Below the pieces are notes generated by a model that worked only from the letters and a program-made list of their open reading frames with translations, was not told the DNA's origin and did not search any database. From contig OZ242002.1 in assembly GCA_965204665.1 (NCBI GenBank), positions 1,302,001 through 1,366,000 on the forward strand: 64,000 nucleotides of DNA. Reading direction: 5' to 3'. Shown here in pieces: positions 42,057 through 50,766 of the stretch (position 1 is the first letter of the stretch; each line of letters begins with the position of its first letter). The position numbers were made by a program, and so were the translations under genes. Origin of the DNA: Nemesobacter sp965204665 (GTDB taxonomy: Bacteria > Desulfobacterota_D > UBA1144 > Nemesobacterales > Nemesobacteraceae).

Positions 42057-43187
42057 ATGTCTCCGCAGAGAGTAGAAAACATCAGTCCTGAAATCCTTCG
42101 TAAGTGCCGCGAGCAGACCGGCCTTACTCTTCACGATGTAGGGAAGAAGATTCCGAAAATCGCGGATATGGAAAAAGGAGAATGGAAACCGACATTCGGA
42201 CAACTGACGAAACTGGCAGGTCTTTACAGCTTGCCTCGTTGGGTGCTTGCATGTGGGTCTCTGCCGGAACAATACCAGTTTGATCAAGATACTTCTTTTC
42301 GAAAATTCTCAAGCGACCGTGAAAAAACTTTCAGCCATCCGAAAATTCGCCGTATGACGGTCGAGGTGGAAAGACTTCGCAATCTTGTTCTTGATCTGCG
42401 GGAAGACATGGATGATCCGGTTGAACCATTTAAACCGCCTGAATTGGAACCAGATGCTTCGGTATCGAGATTCGCAGGACAGGTGCGGTGTTGGCTTGAG
42501 TGCGGGAAACGAAGTCTTGATTTCGGACAGTGGAGAGAAAAACTTGAAGAAAGGAACATATTCGTTTTTACCACAAGTAAATACCTTGGATGGTCTTTTG
42601 TCGAACAAAAACAGTTTCGAGGTCTTGCCATATACCATTCGACACTTCCCGTTATCGTAATCAACAGTTCAGACTACAGGAAAGCTCTCACTTTTTCTCT
42701 ATTTCACGAATTGGGTCATTTACTGAAAAAGCAAAGCGGAATTGATGAATGGGAAGACGATGAGCAGTGGTGTGATGAATTTGCCGCCTGCGTACTGATG
42801 CCCGACAAGGAATTCCTGGATGTTGTCCGGCGACACGATGCCGAGGATCTCGAGAATGTCCGAAAAACGGCCGCCGAATTTAAGGTCAGCGAATACGCGT
42901 GCCTTGTTCGAATGAAACAATTGCGGATAATCAATTTCAAGACATACAAACATCTTGAGGCACGATTGAAATATTCCTATGAACAGTACGCCGCAGAATT
43001 CAAAAAGAAAAACACCAGAATCAAAAGAGTTCGTTCTAAGGAAGTTCTTGATCAATACGGTCATATTTACTCAAGGGCGGTAATTCAGGCTTATCGGAAT
43101 CAGGAGATCGGACTTAACGGATTGTGCATGATGTTCAGTCTGAAAAAAGTATCGGACGCCTTTGAACTGGAACAGAGAATCGGATGA
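42057..43187 (+). CDS. XRE-type helix-turn-helix protein with ImmA/IrrE metallopeptidase domain
   Basis: 376 residues. Residues ~10-60 resemble an XRE helix-turn-helix (ILRKCREQTGLTLHDVGKKI, PTFGQLTKLAGLY). Residues ~150-290 are an ImmA/IrrE-like zinc peptidase with HELGH near residue 217 (FHELGHLLKK) and WCDEFAACVLMPDKEF. Proteins of this layout act as antitoxin-like regulators, often beside PIN toxins such as DUF4411, exactly the next gene here (start overlapping by 4 bases). In this role it would bind DNA and possibly hold the toxin inactive. Confidence 0.88.
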   Translation: MSPQRVENISPEILRKCREQTGLTLHDVGKKIPKIADMEKGEWKPTFGQLTKLAGLYSLPRWVLACGSLPEQYQFDQDTSFRKFSSDREKTFSHPKIRRMTVEVERLRNLVLDLREDMDDPVEPFKPPELEPDASVSRFAGQVRCWLECGKRSLDFGQWREKLEERNIFVFTTSKYLGWSFVEQKQFRGLAIYHSTLPVIVINSSDYRKALTFSLFHELGHLLKKQSGIDEWEDDEQWCDEFAACVLMPDKEFLDVVRRHDAEDLENVRKTAAEFKVSEYACLVRMKQLRIINFKTYKHLEARLKYSYEQYAAEFKKKNTRIKRVRSKEVLDQYGHIYSRAVIQAYRNQEIGLNGLCMMFSLKKVSDAFELEQRIG

Positions 43188-43640
43188 ACGAAAGGTATTG
43201 CCTGGATTCCAATGTCTTTATAGATTCTTGGAAAGAGTCCTACCCTTCAGATGTTTTTCCATCTTTGTGGAAACAAATTGCCGACCACGGAAACAGTATT
43301 ATTTTACTCAGGCCCATATATGATGAAATCAAAGACGATTCACTGCGTGATTGGTTGAAGGAAAATCTTTTTTCCGTTGTTTCTGTTGATGGTGGAACAG
43401 AAGAACTTTCATTGCGTTGGGAAAAAAATACGCACTCAATCAAAAGGGGTGAGTCAGAAAGACCTTACATTGATCGCATACGCAAAGAGAAACAACAAAA
43501 CAGTGGTGACTTTTGAAAAGAAGCAAGTGCAGAAACCGAAAGAGAAGTACAAGTTCAAAATCCCTCTGGTGTGCAAAGATCAGAATGTTGAATGCATTGA
43601 TTTTGTGGAAATGATCAAAGAACTCGGTTTAATTGTATAG
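43184..43640 (+). pseudogene. DUF4411-like PIN toxin gene, frameshifted
   Basis: The first frame (43184-43516) opens MNERYCLDSNVFIDSWKESY, the acidic start of a DUF4411/PIN protein with YDEIKDDSLRDWLKENLF. After about 43445, the matching C-terminal half continues in the frame of 43377-43640: LIAYAKRNNKTVVTFEK and KIPLVCKDQNVECIDFVEMI. A single net +1 shift near the AAAAGGGG run (43442-43449) breaks the gene. Either a real inactivating mutation, a contingency run, or a sequencing error. Partner of the upstream ImmA/IrrE gene, with a 4-base overlap. Confidence 0.75.
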
Positions 43641-43781
43641 TCCGCGCTCCGGTCAAGATTATGATCTGGATTGTAGAAATCGGAGGGATGGAGGATGCGG
43701 ATTAGGACCCGCGGGAGAATAAGGGGTGAGTGATCTTATTCTTAAAATGTAATTTCAAAAGAGATTGAGAGGAAAACACTG

Positions 43782-43970
43782 ATGGGACTTGTAGATGAAA
43801 TCAGGAACAGGCGCGATTCATGGATGCGCAGGTTTGAGGAGCAGAGGGTTTTTACGGAACCGTACGACCATGAGTTCGAGAAGGAAAACGCCGAAAAGAT
43901 AGAAGAGCGGATAAAGAAGAACCGCGAAATGGTGGGAAATTTTCCAATTAAGGAGAAGTCATCCGAGTGA
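43782..43970 (+). CDS. Small charged protein of unknown function
   Basis: 62 residues behind GAGAGGA. Very rich in E, R, K, probably helical or a coiled coil (EFEKENAEKIEERIKKNREM). No family recognised. It precedes the rpsU promoter. Confidence 0.5.
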   Translation: MGLVDEIRNRRDSWMRRFEEQRVFTEPYDHEFEKENAEKIEERIKKNREMVGNFPIKEKSSE

Positions 43971-43988
43971 CTGTGCGTGCAGCGTGAT

Positions 43989-44017
43989 TTGACAACGTTT
44001 TTTTAGTCCTGTAAAGT
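43989..44017 (+). promoter_or_regulatory. Sigma-70 promoter of the rpsU-dnaG-rpoD operon
   Basis: TTGACA (43989-43994), exact 17-base spacer, TAAAGT (44012-44017), 34 bases before the rpsU start. Confidence 0.65.
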
Positions 44018-44050
44018 GAAAATCCCCACGAAGACGGAGGTTTTGGTTTT

Positions 44051-44239
44051 TTGCCAGGAATAACTGTAGGCAGTAGCGAAGGCATCGATAGCGCTTTAAA
44101 AAGGTTCAAGAAACAGGTTGAGAAGGGTGGAGTTCTTTCTGAACTGAGGAAGAGGGAATATTACGAAAAGCCGAGCGAAAGGAAAAAAAAGAAACTTTTC
44201 GCCGCAAAAAAGCGCAGTTCAAGAGGAAGAAGAAGGTAG
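44051..44239 (+). CDS. rpsU: 30S ribosomal protein S21
   Basis: 62 residues from a TTG at 44051, 10 bases after GGAGG. PGITVGSSEGIDSALKRFKK and ELRKREYYEKPSERKKKK are S21. First gene of the macromolecular synthesis operon with dnaG and rpoD downstream, an arrangement that couples translation, replication and transcription start. Confidence 0.94.
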   Translation: MPGITVGSSEGIDSALKRFKKQVEKGGVLSELRKREYYEKPSERKKKKLFAAKKRSSRGRRR

Positions 44240-44321
44240 TTTGTTCGCGCTTGCCGGGTTTACGGATTCTGTAACCGTGTTTTCTCTCTCAATACCCCTC
44301 CCCCTGTTCTAATTGCTTTGA

Positions 44322-46100
44322 ATGAAGAACTCTTCTTCTAGATTGGCTATAGACGAAGTAAAGGCGAGGCTCGGTATAGTTGAAGTTGTACAGGGTTTTG
44401 TCTCCCTCAGTAAATCCGGCAAAGACTATGTGGGTCTTTGCCCCTTTCACGACGATAAAAACCCTTCTATGCGGGTAAACGATGAGAAGGGGTTCTTCTA
44501 TTGTTTCAGCTGCGGAGCCGGAGGAGACATGTTCGGTTTCCTCATGAAGTACAACAATGTCGGTTTCGGCGAGGCGCTTAGAGAACTTGCGACAAAAGCA
44601 GGAGTTAAACTTCCCTCATATGGAAAATCCATAGTCAGGGGCAAAAAATCATCTGCCGCTGAAAAATTTTTCGAGATAAATTCTCGGGTTTCTTCCTTTT
44701 ACAGTGAAACTCTCCATGCACATCCAACTGCGGAGAACTACTTGAGGTCAAGAGGAATCACTCGGGAGACAGCGGAACTGTTCGGCCTGGGATACGCACC
44801 TGACAGTTGGGATTCTCTTTTAAGATTTGCCGGAGAAAACCGGATTGACGTTGAGGACATTGAAAAGCTGGGACTTGTCATATCAAGAGAAAAATCGGGC
44901 GGGCACTATGACCGGTTCCGAAACAGGGTGATTTTCCCCATACGCGAAATAAGCGGAAAGATCTGTGGTTTCGGGGGCAGAACAATCTCCGGAGACGGTC
45001 CGAAACAGGTCAAATATATAAACTCGCCCGACTCTGCGGTTTTTGACAAAAAGAATGTTCTTTACGGTCTTTTCCACTCAAAGAGCGAGATCAGAAGAGA
45101 ACAGAAAGCTGTCTTGGTTGAGGGCTACATGGACTTTATAAGACTTTACTCGAGCGGGATACGGAATGTCGTAGCCACTCTGGGGACGGCATTTACCAGA
45201 GAGCACGCAACCCTTCTGCGTCGTTTCTGCCAGGAAGTGGTGATTGTTTACGACGGAGACGATGCGGGAATAAGTTCCGCCGCGCGCGCGGGAAAAATTT
45301 TTCTGCAGCAGGGGCTTTTTCCTCAAATCTGCAGGATTCCGGAGGGACTGGACCCGGATGACTACATAGAGAAACACGGACCCGAAGGACTAAAAGAACT
45401 TGTGGACAACGCCCATAGCGCATCTCGTTTCATAATTGACGATACGTTTGCAAAATACAGAGGAAAAAAGGTCTCTTCCGGCGAAGCGATGAAACTTCTT
45501 GCGGATACGATCTCCTTGATAACGGACCCGGTCCGGAGAGCTGAATCCGTCACTAGGACAACGGAGATCTTCGGGATAAGGGAGTCCGATTTTCTTTCCA
45601 TGGTGAATAATTCAAACCCCGGGAAAAACCGCGGGTCGCTTGCGTCTTCCTCTGCCTTTCCCGAAAAGGATATTCACGAAAGGGAAATTGTCAGAATACT
45701 GCTTAGATACCCTGACCTGATGAGTCTTGAGAAAATCAGAAGCGTCAGTAATCTTTTCAGAGATGTTGATCTGAGAACTATCGTTGAGTCGGTGGGGGAG
45801 GATGATTTTACGGGGGTTTCATCTTTAATGGGTTCTTTTGAAAGTACTGAGATGCAGCAGTTGCTGAGCGAGCTGGTTATTTCATCGGACGACTTGTTAG
45901 ATGAGGATACATCAGGGGAGACGCTGCGCGGTTGTCTGCAGAAACTTGAACTCAGAGAGATAGAGTTCAGACGCAACGAGGTGATTGAAAGTATACGCAA
46001 ACAACGAGGGGCGTCGGATAAAGCCGTTGAGAGAGAACTCGTCAGGCAGTACGGCGACCTTCTGAAGAAGGAAGAACATCTCAAGGGGGTTGCACATTGA
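44322..46100 (+). CDS. dnaG: DNA primase
   Basis: 592 residues. Makes RNA primers at the replication fork. N-terminal zinc ribbon CPFHDDKNPSMRVNDEKGFF...CFSCG (residues ~40-66), then the RNA polymerase core with GLGYAPDSW, KICGFGGRTI and the TOPRIM acidic sites VEGYMDFIRLY and VIVYDGDDAG, then a helicase-binding C terminus that is short. Stop codon overlaps the TTG of rpoD. Confidence 0.96.
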   Translation: MKNSSSRLAIDEVKARLGIVEVVQGFVSLSKSGKDYVGLCPFHDDKNPSMRVNDEKGFFYCFSCGAGGDMFGFLMKYNNVGFGEALRELATKAGVKLPSYGKSIVRGKKSSAAEKFFEINSRVSSFYSETLHAHPTAENYLRSRGITRETAELFGLGYAPDSWDSLLRFAGENRIDVEDIEKLGLVISREKSGGHYDRFRNRVIFPIREISGKICGFGGRTISGDGPKQVKYINSPDSAVFDKKNVLYGLFHSKSEIRREQKAVLVEGYMDFIRLYSSGIRNVVATLGTAFTREHATLLRRFCQEVVIVYDGDDAGISSAARAGKIFLQQGLFPQICRIPEGLDPDDYIEKHGPEGLKELVDNAHSASRFIIDDTFAKYRGKKVSSGEAMKLLADTISLITDPVRRAESVTRTTEIFGIRESDFLSMVNNSNPGKNRGSLASSSAFPEKDIHEREIVRILLRYPDLMSLEKIRSVSNLFRDVDLRTIVESVGEDDFTGVSSLMGSFESTEMQQLLSELVISSDDLLDEDTSGETLRGCLQKLELREIEFRRNEVIESIRKQRGASDKAVERELVRQYGDLLKKEEHLKGVAH

Positions 46101-47620
46101 GCTCGAACTACGAGAGCAGTGATTTGGAGAGCCGGTTGTCCGGGTACATGTGCGGTATGGACGGACAATGTGAAGATTCTGTAATTTCTCATAAGGATTC
46201 TGCAAATGGAGTTCTTCCTAAATCCAAGGATGGAAGTTCTCTCAGTCGCAATTCGGACCACGATCTCGTAAAGTCGTATATCCTCTCCATCAAGGAGCAC
46301 TCCCTGCTTTCCAAGAAAGAAGAAATTGAAATCGCAAAACGAATTGAAAAGGGCGAAAAAATAATCGCAAGAATGATAATAGAGAGCCCCTTCATGATGA
46401 AAAAGGTCCTCAAACTTGAAGAAGAGATGGTAGATTTGGGTGATTCCACCTTGACGTGCAGTGAGCGTGCTGAGAACATCACATCGGACGGAGAATTCCA
46501 GCGGCAGTCGGCAACAAAAGATTTCCGTCCCGTAAAAGAGCTTTTCGCCAAGAATCAGGAACTCAGAGAAAAACTTGATGACCCGTCGGTTTCTGAAAGT
46601 TCTAAAGCAAGAATTAGAGGAAAGATAAAGAAAAACGACGAAAAAACGGTTGAATTTCTCGACAGGATAGATTTTTCCTCTGCACAAGCAGAAAAAATAT
46701 ACGGACTTGCTGTTGAATACGTGGACAGAATGGAGAGAGGAGAATTCGGTTGTCCTGAATGCGGAAGCGCAATGAACAATCCATCTTCGGAACATGGAGA
46801 AAATGTCCGCCGTTGTGAATACCTGGAAGAGTGGATAGTTCTGCAGAAAAGAGTGCTCAGAAGGTTCAAGAAAGCCAAGAAGGCCACTAAGAGAGCGAGG
46901 AAACGACTTGTCGAGTGCAACTTGAGGTTAGTGGTCAGCATAGCGAGAAAATACATCAACCGAGGACTCCCTTTTCTCGATCTGGTTCAGGAGGGTAATA
47001 TGGGGCTTATCAAGGCGGTTGATAAATTCGAGCACGGCATGGGTTACAAATTTTCAACCTGCGCCACTTGGTGGATAAAGCAGGCGATCACGCGCGCCAT
47101 AGCCGACCAGTCGAACCTTATAAGAATTCCGGTTCACATGACCGAGAACATAAACAAACTCAACAAGGTCACAAGATCTCTTATGCAGAAACTGGGAACC
47201 GAACCTGGACCGGAAGAGATAGCCGAGGCGATGGAACTGCCGGTCGAGAAAGTACTGAAAATCATGAAAATTTCTCGTGACCCGATTTCTCTTGAAACTC
47301 CGGTTGGTGAAGATGACCGCAGGCTTATGGATATCCTTTCCGACCCCAGCACTGCATCCCCTCTTGAAATGCATGAAACCAAGGAACTTAACCGCATCAT
47401 GCGGAATGCCCTGTGCACCAACCTCAGCGTCGGAGAGGAAGGAGTTTTAAAAATGCGGTTCGGTATAGATGAAGACAAGGAATATACGCTTGAAGAGATA
47501 GGGAACAAATTGAATGTTACGCGGGAAAGGGTAAGGCAGATAGAAGTGAAAGCACTTGACAAACTCAGAAGATTCAGTAGATCTTTACCCGTGTCTGCCA
47601 AGAGTTTCAATCCTGACTGA
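46097..47620 (+). CDS. rpoD: RNA polymerase primary sigma factor (sigma-70)
   Basis: 507 residues from a TTG at 46097 that overlaps the dnaG stop. Region 1.2 is about residues 55-100. A non-conserved insert follows and contains FGCPECGSAMNNPSSEHG and RRCEY, a cysteine pattern not usual in sigma-70. Region 2 has LRLVVSIARKYINRGLPFLD and GYKFSTCATWWIKQAITRAI (usually FSTYATWW). Regions 3 and 4 run to YTLEEIGNKLNVTRERVRQI for -35 recognition. Operon position and full region set mark it as the housekeeping sigma factor. Confidence 0.95.
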   Translation: MSSNYESSDLESRLSGYMCGMDGQCEDSVISHKDSANGVLPKSKDGSSLSRNSDHDLVKSYILSIKEHSLLSKKEEIEIAKRIEKGEKIIARMIIESPFMMKKVLKLEEEMVDLGDSTLTCSERAENITSDGEFQRQSATKDFRPVKELFAKNQELREKLDDPSVSESSKARIRGKIKKNDEKTVEFLDRIDFSSAQAEKIYGLAVEYVDRMERGEFGCPECGSAMNNPSSEHGENVRRCEYLEEWIVLQKRVLRRFKKAKKATKRARKRLVECNLRLVVSIARKYINRGLPFLDLVQEGNMGLIKAVDKFEHGMGYKFSTCATWWIKQAITRAIADQSNLIRIPVHMTENINKLNKVTRSLMQKLGTEPGPEEIAEAMELPVEKVLKIMKISRDPISLETPVGEDDRRLMDILSDPSTASPLEMHETKELNRIMRNALCTNLSVGEEGVLKMRFGIDEDKEYTLEEIGNKLNVTRERVRQIEVKALDKLRRFSRSLPVSAKSFNPD

Positions 47621-47668
47621 CCGTTCGGCTTCGGTCGCGAGGTCGGGTTTAGTTTTTCTAGAAAATTC

Positions 47669-47698
47669 TTGACAAATGGAAACTTACTGTGATAAGGT
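47669..47698 (+). promoter_or_regulatory. Candidate promoter of RTX lipoprotein gene 3
   Basis: TTGACA (47669-47674), 18-base spacer, TAAGGT (47693-47698). Unlike the two other copies there is no poly-G tract in the spacer. Confidence 0.4.
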
Positions 47699-47791
47699 TA
47701 TATGCGATGGAGCCGGAGGGTTTCTATTATCAGTGCGGATTAGCAATTTTACATCATACTGACGAAATTATTTTACAGAGGAGGTTGTATT

Positions 47792-49384
47792 ATGAAATTA
47801 CGTAATTTTTTAGTGTTGTTGTTTTTACTTAGCGGAGCGGTTCTCTTCGCGGCTTGTGAGGGGGATAAGGGAGACAAAGGTGAGCCAGGCCCGGCGGGAC
47901 CTCCAGGACCGGCAGGACCGGCAGGACCTAGTGGTGGCGGTGGTGACATGGATGTGCCTCCCGGATGCGAGGATGCGGACCAAGTGGTAACCACCACCAA
48001 AGCGTTCACGGGCAGCAGCGGGGACGATTTTTATTGCGGGGATAACAAGAACAATAATATCATGGCCGGAGATGGAGATGATACTGTCAGGGGCGGAGCC
48101 GGAAACGATACTATAGACGGCCAGGACGGCGCTGACATGCTCTACGGTGATGCAGGGAACGACACGCTGAAAGGTGGTGAAGACGGAGATATGTTGATGG
48201 GCGGAGCCGGAAACGACAATCTTATGGGCGGAGAAGGGGATGATACGCTGGACGGCGGTGAAGGTAGTGACACTGCGGACTACTCTGACATAACCGACAC
48301 CGCGACCATGATAAACATTGACCTTTCCGGCGGAGCCGGTGTGGACGACGGTCACGGTGATGAGGATACTCTCCTGAATATCGAGAATATCACCGGCGGA
48401 TCCGGAAACGACACGCTTACCGGAGATGCTATGGCCAACACTCTGAAGGGCGGAGCCGGAAACGACAAGTTGACGGGCGGAGACGGCGACGACACTCTGA
48501 TGGGTGAAGCCGGAAACGACAATCTTACGGGCGGAGCCGGAAACGACGTCATCAGCGGAGGAGCCGGAACGAATACCGTCAGCGGAGGAGCCGGAGATGA
48601 TACTATCGAGCATATGGGAACCGTTCCCGCTACCGACATCGGCGGCGATGGTAACGACACTCTTATACTTCTGGACAGTAATGCCACCTTTGATCTTAGT
48701 GACTCAGCGAAACAAAGTCTGAAAGTTGAAAACCTTTCTGCTGTTTCGGTGCTGGACAAAACAAAAGAGCACGCTGGGGCTCTTGCGTGGACGGGAGACA
48801 AGGGTGCGAATATGATCACAGGCGCCAAAGGTGGCGATACTCTTACCGGTAAGGAAGGTAACGATCATTTGATGGGCGGAGCCGGAGACGACACGCTCAA
48901 CGGCGATGCGGGGAATGACATGCTGAAGGGCGGAGCCGGAAACGACGAGCTCAACGGCGGAGCAGGCAACGACGACCTGATGGGTGAAGCCGGAAACGAT
49001 ACTCTTAACGGCGGAGACGGAAACGACATGCTCAGCGGCGGAGACGGAAACGATACTCTTGCTGCCGGTGCCGGGAACGACACTCTGATGGGCGGCAAGG
49101 GTACGGATACGCTTAAGGGTGAGGCCGGAAAAGATGTGTTCGTCATCATGAAAGGAGAAGGAGCGGATACTATCGAGGGTTTCGTATTGTCGGACGATAC
49201 GCTCCAGCTCAAAGGTTTTCCCGCAGGATCTACATTAACTCGTAAAACCGACAATAAGCTTTATGTAGGGGCCGAAGTTGTTGCGATGATAATGGCGACG
49301 TCCACGGCGAACGCATCTGCGGATGCCTTGGCCGCGGCGAATATTCTCGCAAGTACTAAATATCAGTTCGTAGCGGGAGAATAG
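47792..49384 (+). CDS. Collagen-like/RTX-repeat surface lipoprotein 3
   Basis: 530 residues, ATG 47792 behind AGAGGAGGTTG. Lipoprotein signal MKLRNFLVLLFLLSGAVLF with lipobox FAAC, near-identical to copies 1 and 2. A shorter collagen stretch (GDKGDKGEPGPAGPPGPAGP), then PPGCEDADQVV, then many regular RTX nonapeptides (GGAGNDTLMGGEGDDTLDGG) in two blocks around a non-repeat segment (residues ~270-345), and a serralysin-like end (DTIEGFVLSDDTLQLKGFPA). The repeats are more regular than in copies 1 and 2. Presumed calcium-binding surface protein. Follows rpoD after 170 bases on the same strand; own promoter likely. Confidence 0.9.
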   Translation: MKLRNFLVLLFLLSGAVLFAACEGDKGDKGEPGPAGPPGPAGPAGPSGGGGDMDVPPGCEDADQVVTTTKAFTGSSGDDFYCGDNKNNNIMAGDGDDTVRGGAGNDTIDGQDGADMLYGDAGNDTLKGGEDGDMLMGGAGNDNLMGGEGDDTLDGGEGSDTADYSDITDTATMINIDLSGGAGVDDGHGDEDTLLNIENITGGSGNDTLTGDAMANTLKGGAGNDKLTGGDGDDTLMGEAGNDNLTGGAGNDVISGGAGTNTVSGGAGDDTIEHMGTVPATDIGGDGNDTLILLDSNATFDLSDSAKQSLKVENLSAVSVLDKTKEHAGALAWTGDKGANMITGAKGGDTLTGKEGNDHLMGGAGDDTLNGDAGNDMLKGGAGNDELNGGAGNDDLMGEAGNDTLNGGDGNDMLSGGDGNDTLAAGAGNDTLMGGKGTDTLKGEAGKDVFVIMKGEGADTIEGFVLSDDTLQLKGFPAGSTLTRKTDNKLYVGAEVVAMIMATSTANASADALAAANILASTKYQFVAGE

Positions 49385-49421
49385 TAGAAAGAGTCGAAAA
49401 ATTTCTTTTTTGTTCGAAAAG

Positions 49422-49462
49422 AAAAGCCCGGGTCCCGAGAGATCGAGGCCCGGGCTTTTTTC
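49422..49462 (+). terminator. Rho-independent terminator of RTX lipoprotein gene 3
   Basis: AAAAGCCCGGGTC, a 13-base loop, GGCCCGGGCTTTTTT: strong GC stem with a T run, 38 bases after the stop. Confidence 0.9.
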
Positions 49463-49928
49463 GTCCTGGAAGACGACAGCAACTCTCCCGTGAGCGGCGC
49501 AGACGGCCTTCTTCCTCATTCTTTCACCGCGCCGGATTAAACGAAGGTCGAGTCTGTTCGGGATAACCGGTAAGCACTGTATGATCCTTCGCCCCGACCA
49601 ATAATCACTATCTGTCCCCCACCCATTCAGTTAGTCGAAAAAGATTTGTCGCATCCTAAGCGCCGAGAATTTTCAGTCGTTGTCTATCGGACAGATGCAG
49701 CAGGCTGTTCTACACGGCAGAATTACGCCGAGCAGACCCGGTTTTCCTGCCGAAGCACCTTATCCCGAGTCCGAATCACGGTCTGAACATCCCGAAACCA
49801 ACCCAGCGACCGACAGTTGCAAAGCTTCCGTCACGAGAACTGGATGCTTCCGTCCCGAACGCAGATGTGTTTTTGTATTCGCCCGTTAGGGTTGAAATAT
49901 CTGTTCCTGAACTGACCGATTTCTTCTC
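49463..49928. other. Intergenic stretch without a recognisable gene
   Basis: About 465 bases between the RTX terminator and the 5S promoter. A 69-codon frame (49680-49889) shows proline/serine-rich composition and no family; I see no tRNA or repeat. Confidence 0.4.
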
Positions 49929-49956
49929 TTGACATTATTCTTCAAGGTGCTATATT
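49929..49956 (+). promoter_or_regulatory. Promoter of the solitary 5S rRNA gene
   Basis: TTGACA (49929-49934), 16-base spacer, TATATT (49951-49956), about 9 bases before the start of the 5S sequence. Confidence 0.65.
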
Positions 49957-49965
49957 CTTCACTCT

Positions 49966-50077
49966 AGGGTGGCAACGCTGAAGGGGAAGCACCCGGTCCC
50001 ATCCCGAACCCGGAAGTTAAGTCCTTATAGGCCGATGATACTGCTCCTTTCAGGAGTGGGAAAGTAGGTAGCTGCCC
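49966..50077 (+). rRNA. rrf: 5S ribosomal RNA (stand-alone)
   Basis: The sequence begins AGGGTGGCAACGCTGAAGGG, continues GAAGCACCCGGTCCCATCCC and GAACCCGGAAGTTAAG, and ends AGCTGCCC, pairing with the start. These are the conserved 5S loop A, B and C positions (CCCATCCCGAAC, AAGTTAAG). Length about 112 bases. A T run follows (CCCTTTTTTTCTTT), a plausible terminator. No 16S, 23S or tRNA is nearby; the flanks are an RTX gene and purN. Confidence 0.88.
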
Positions 50078-50130
50078 TTTTTTTCTTTCCTCGCTGTTTC
50101 TGCATTTCAATGTATGTTCTCGGGTATTAG

Positions 50131-50766
50131 ATGGATACTGCTCCCTTAAAAACCAACTTGGCGGTTTTTGTTTCGGGAAGTGGAACCAATCTTCAGGCTT
50201 TAATAGATTCCGGGATAGAATCCGTCAATATAGCGGTGGTTGTATCCGATACTCCTCGGGCGGCTGCAGTCGACAGAGCTCGAAGACACGGCATTCCGGT
50301 GGAACTGGTAAATAGCAGGGACTTTTCATCAAGAGAAGAATTTGAAAGAAGGATAGTAGCGAGAATTGAGCCTTATGATGTGGAACTTGTGGTGCTTGCG
50401 GGCTTTATGAGAATATTCAGCCCGTATTTCATAAATAGATTTATGGGCCGCATTATCAACATCCACCCTTCTCTTCTGCCTTCTTTCCCGGGCAGTCACG
50501 CTGTAAAACAGGCAATTGCTTACGGAGTCAAGCAGACCGGCTGCACGGTTCATTTCGTCGAAGAAAACATTGATTCCGGACCCGTTATTCTTCAAGCCGC
50601 TGTTGATGTCGACCAGGATGATACGGAGGACACTCTACTTGAAAAAATTCATACCGAAGAACATAGAATCCTGCCGGATGCTGTGAGGCTTTTCTGCGAA
50701 CGGAGACTTGTTCTTGAGGGAAGAAAGGTTTTGATCCTTCCGAAGAAGGTGAAGAAGCAATATTAA
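50131..50766 (+). CDS. purN: Phosphoribosylglycinamide formyltransferase
   Basis: 211 residues. Transfers a formyl group from 10-formyl-THF to GAR in purine synthesis. VFVSGSGTNLQALIDSG, IINIHPSLLPSFPG and TGCTVHFVEENIDSGPVI carry the substrate and catalytic His/Asp residues. Convergent with the DAHP synthase gene, the ends overlapping by 4 bases. Confidence 0.96.
   Translation: MDTAPLKTNLAVFVSGSGTNLQALIDSGIESVNIAVVVSDTPRAAAVDRARRHGIPVELVNSRDFSSREEFERRIVARIEPYDVELVVLAGFMRIFSPYFINRFMGRIINIHPSLLPSFPGSHAVKQAIAYGVKQTGCTVHFVEENIDSGPVILQAAVDVDQDDTEDTLLEKIHTEEHRILPDAVRLFCERRLVLEGRKVLILPKKVKKQY

Noticed and set aside
45674..46795. 373-codon minus-strand frame
   Set aside because: Antisense to the end of dnaG and the start of rpoD, both with clear motifs.
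48040..49130. Regular short tandem repeats resembling a CRISPR array
   Set aside because: They are in-frame RTX nonapeptide codons of varying sequence without unique spacers.
49520..49920. Possible tRNA next to the 5S gene
   Set aside because: No acceptor/anticodon/T-arm set could be folded by eye.
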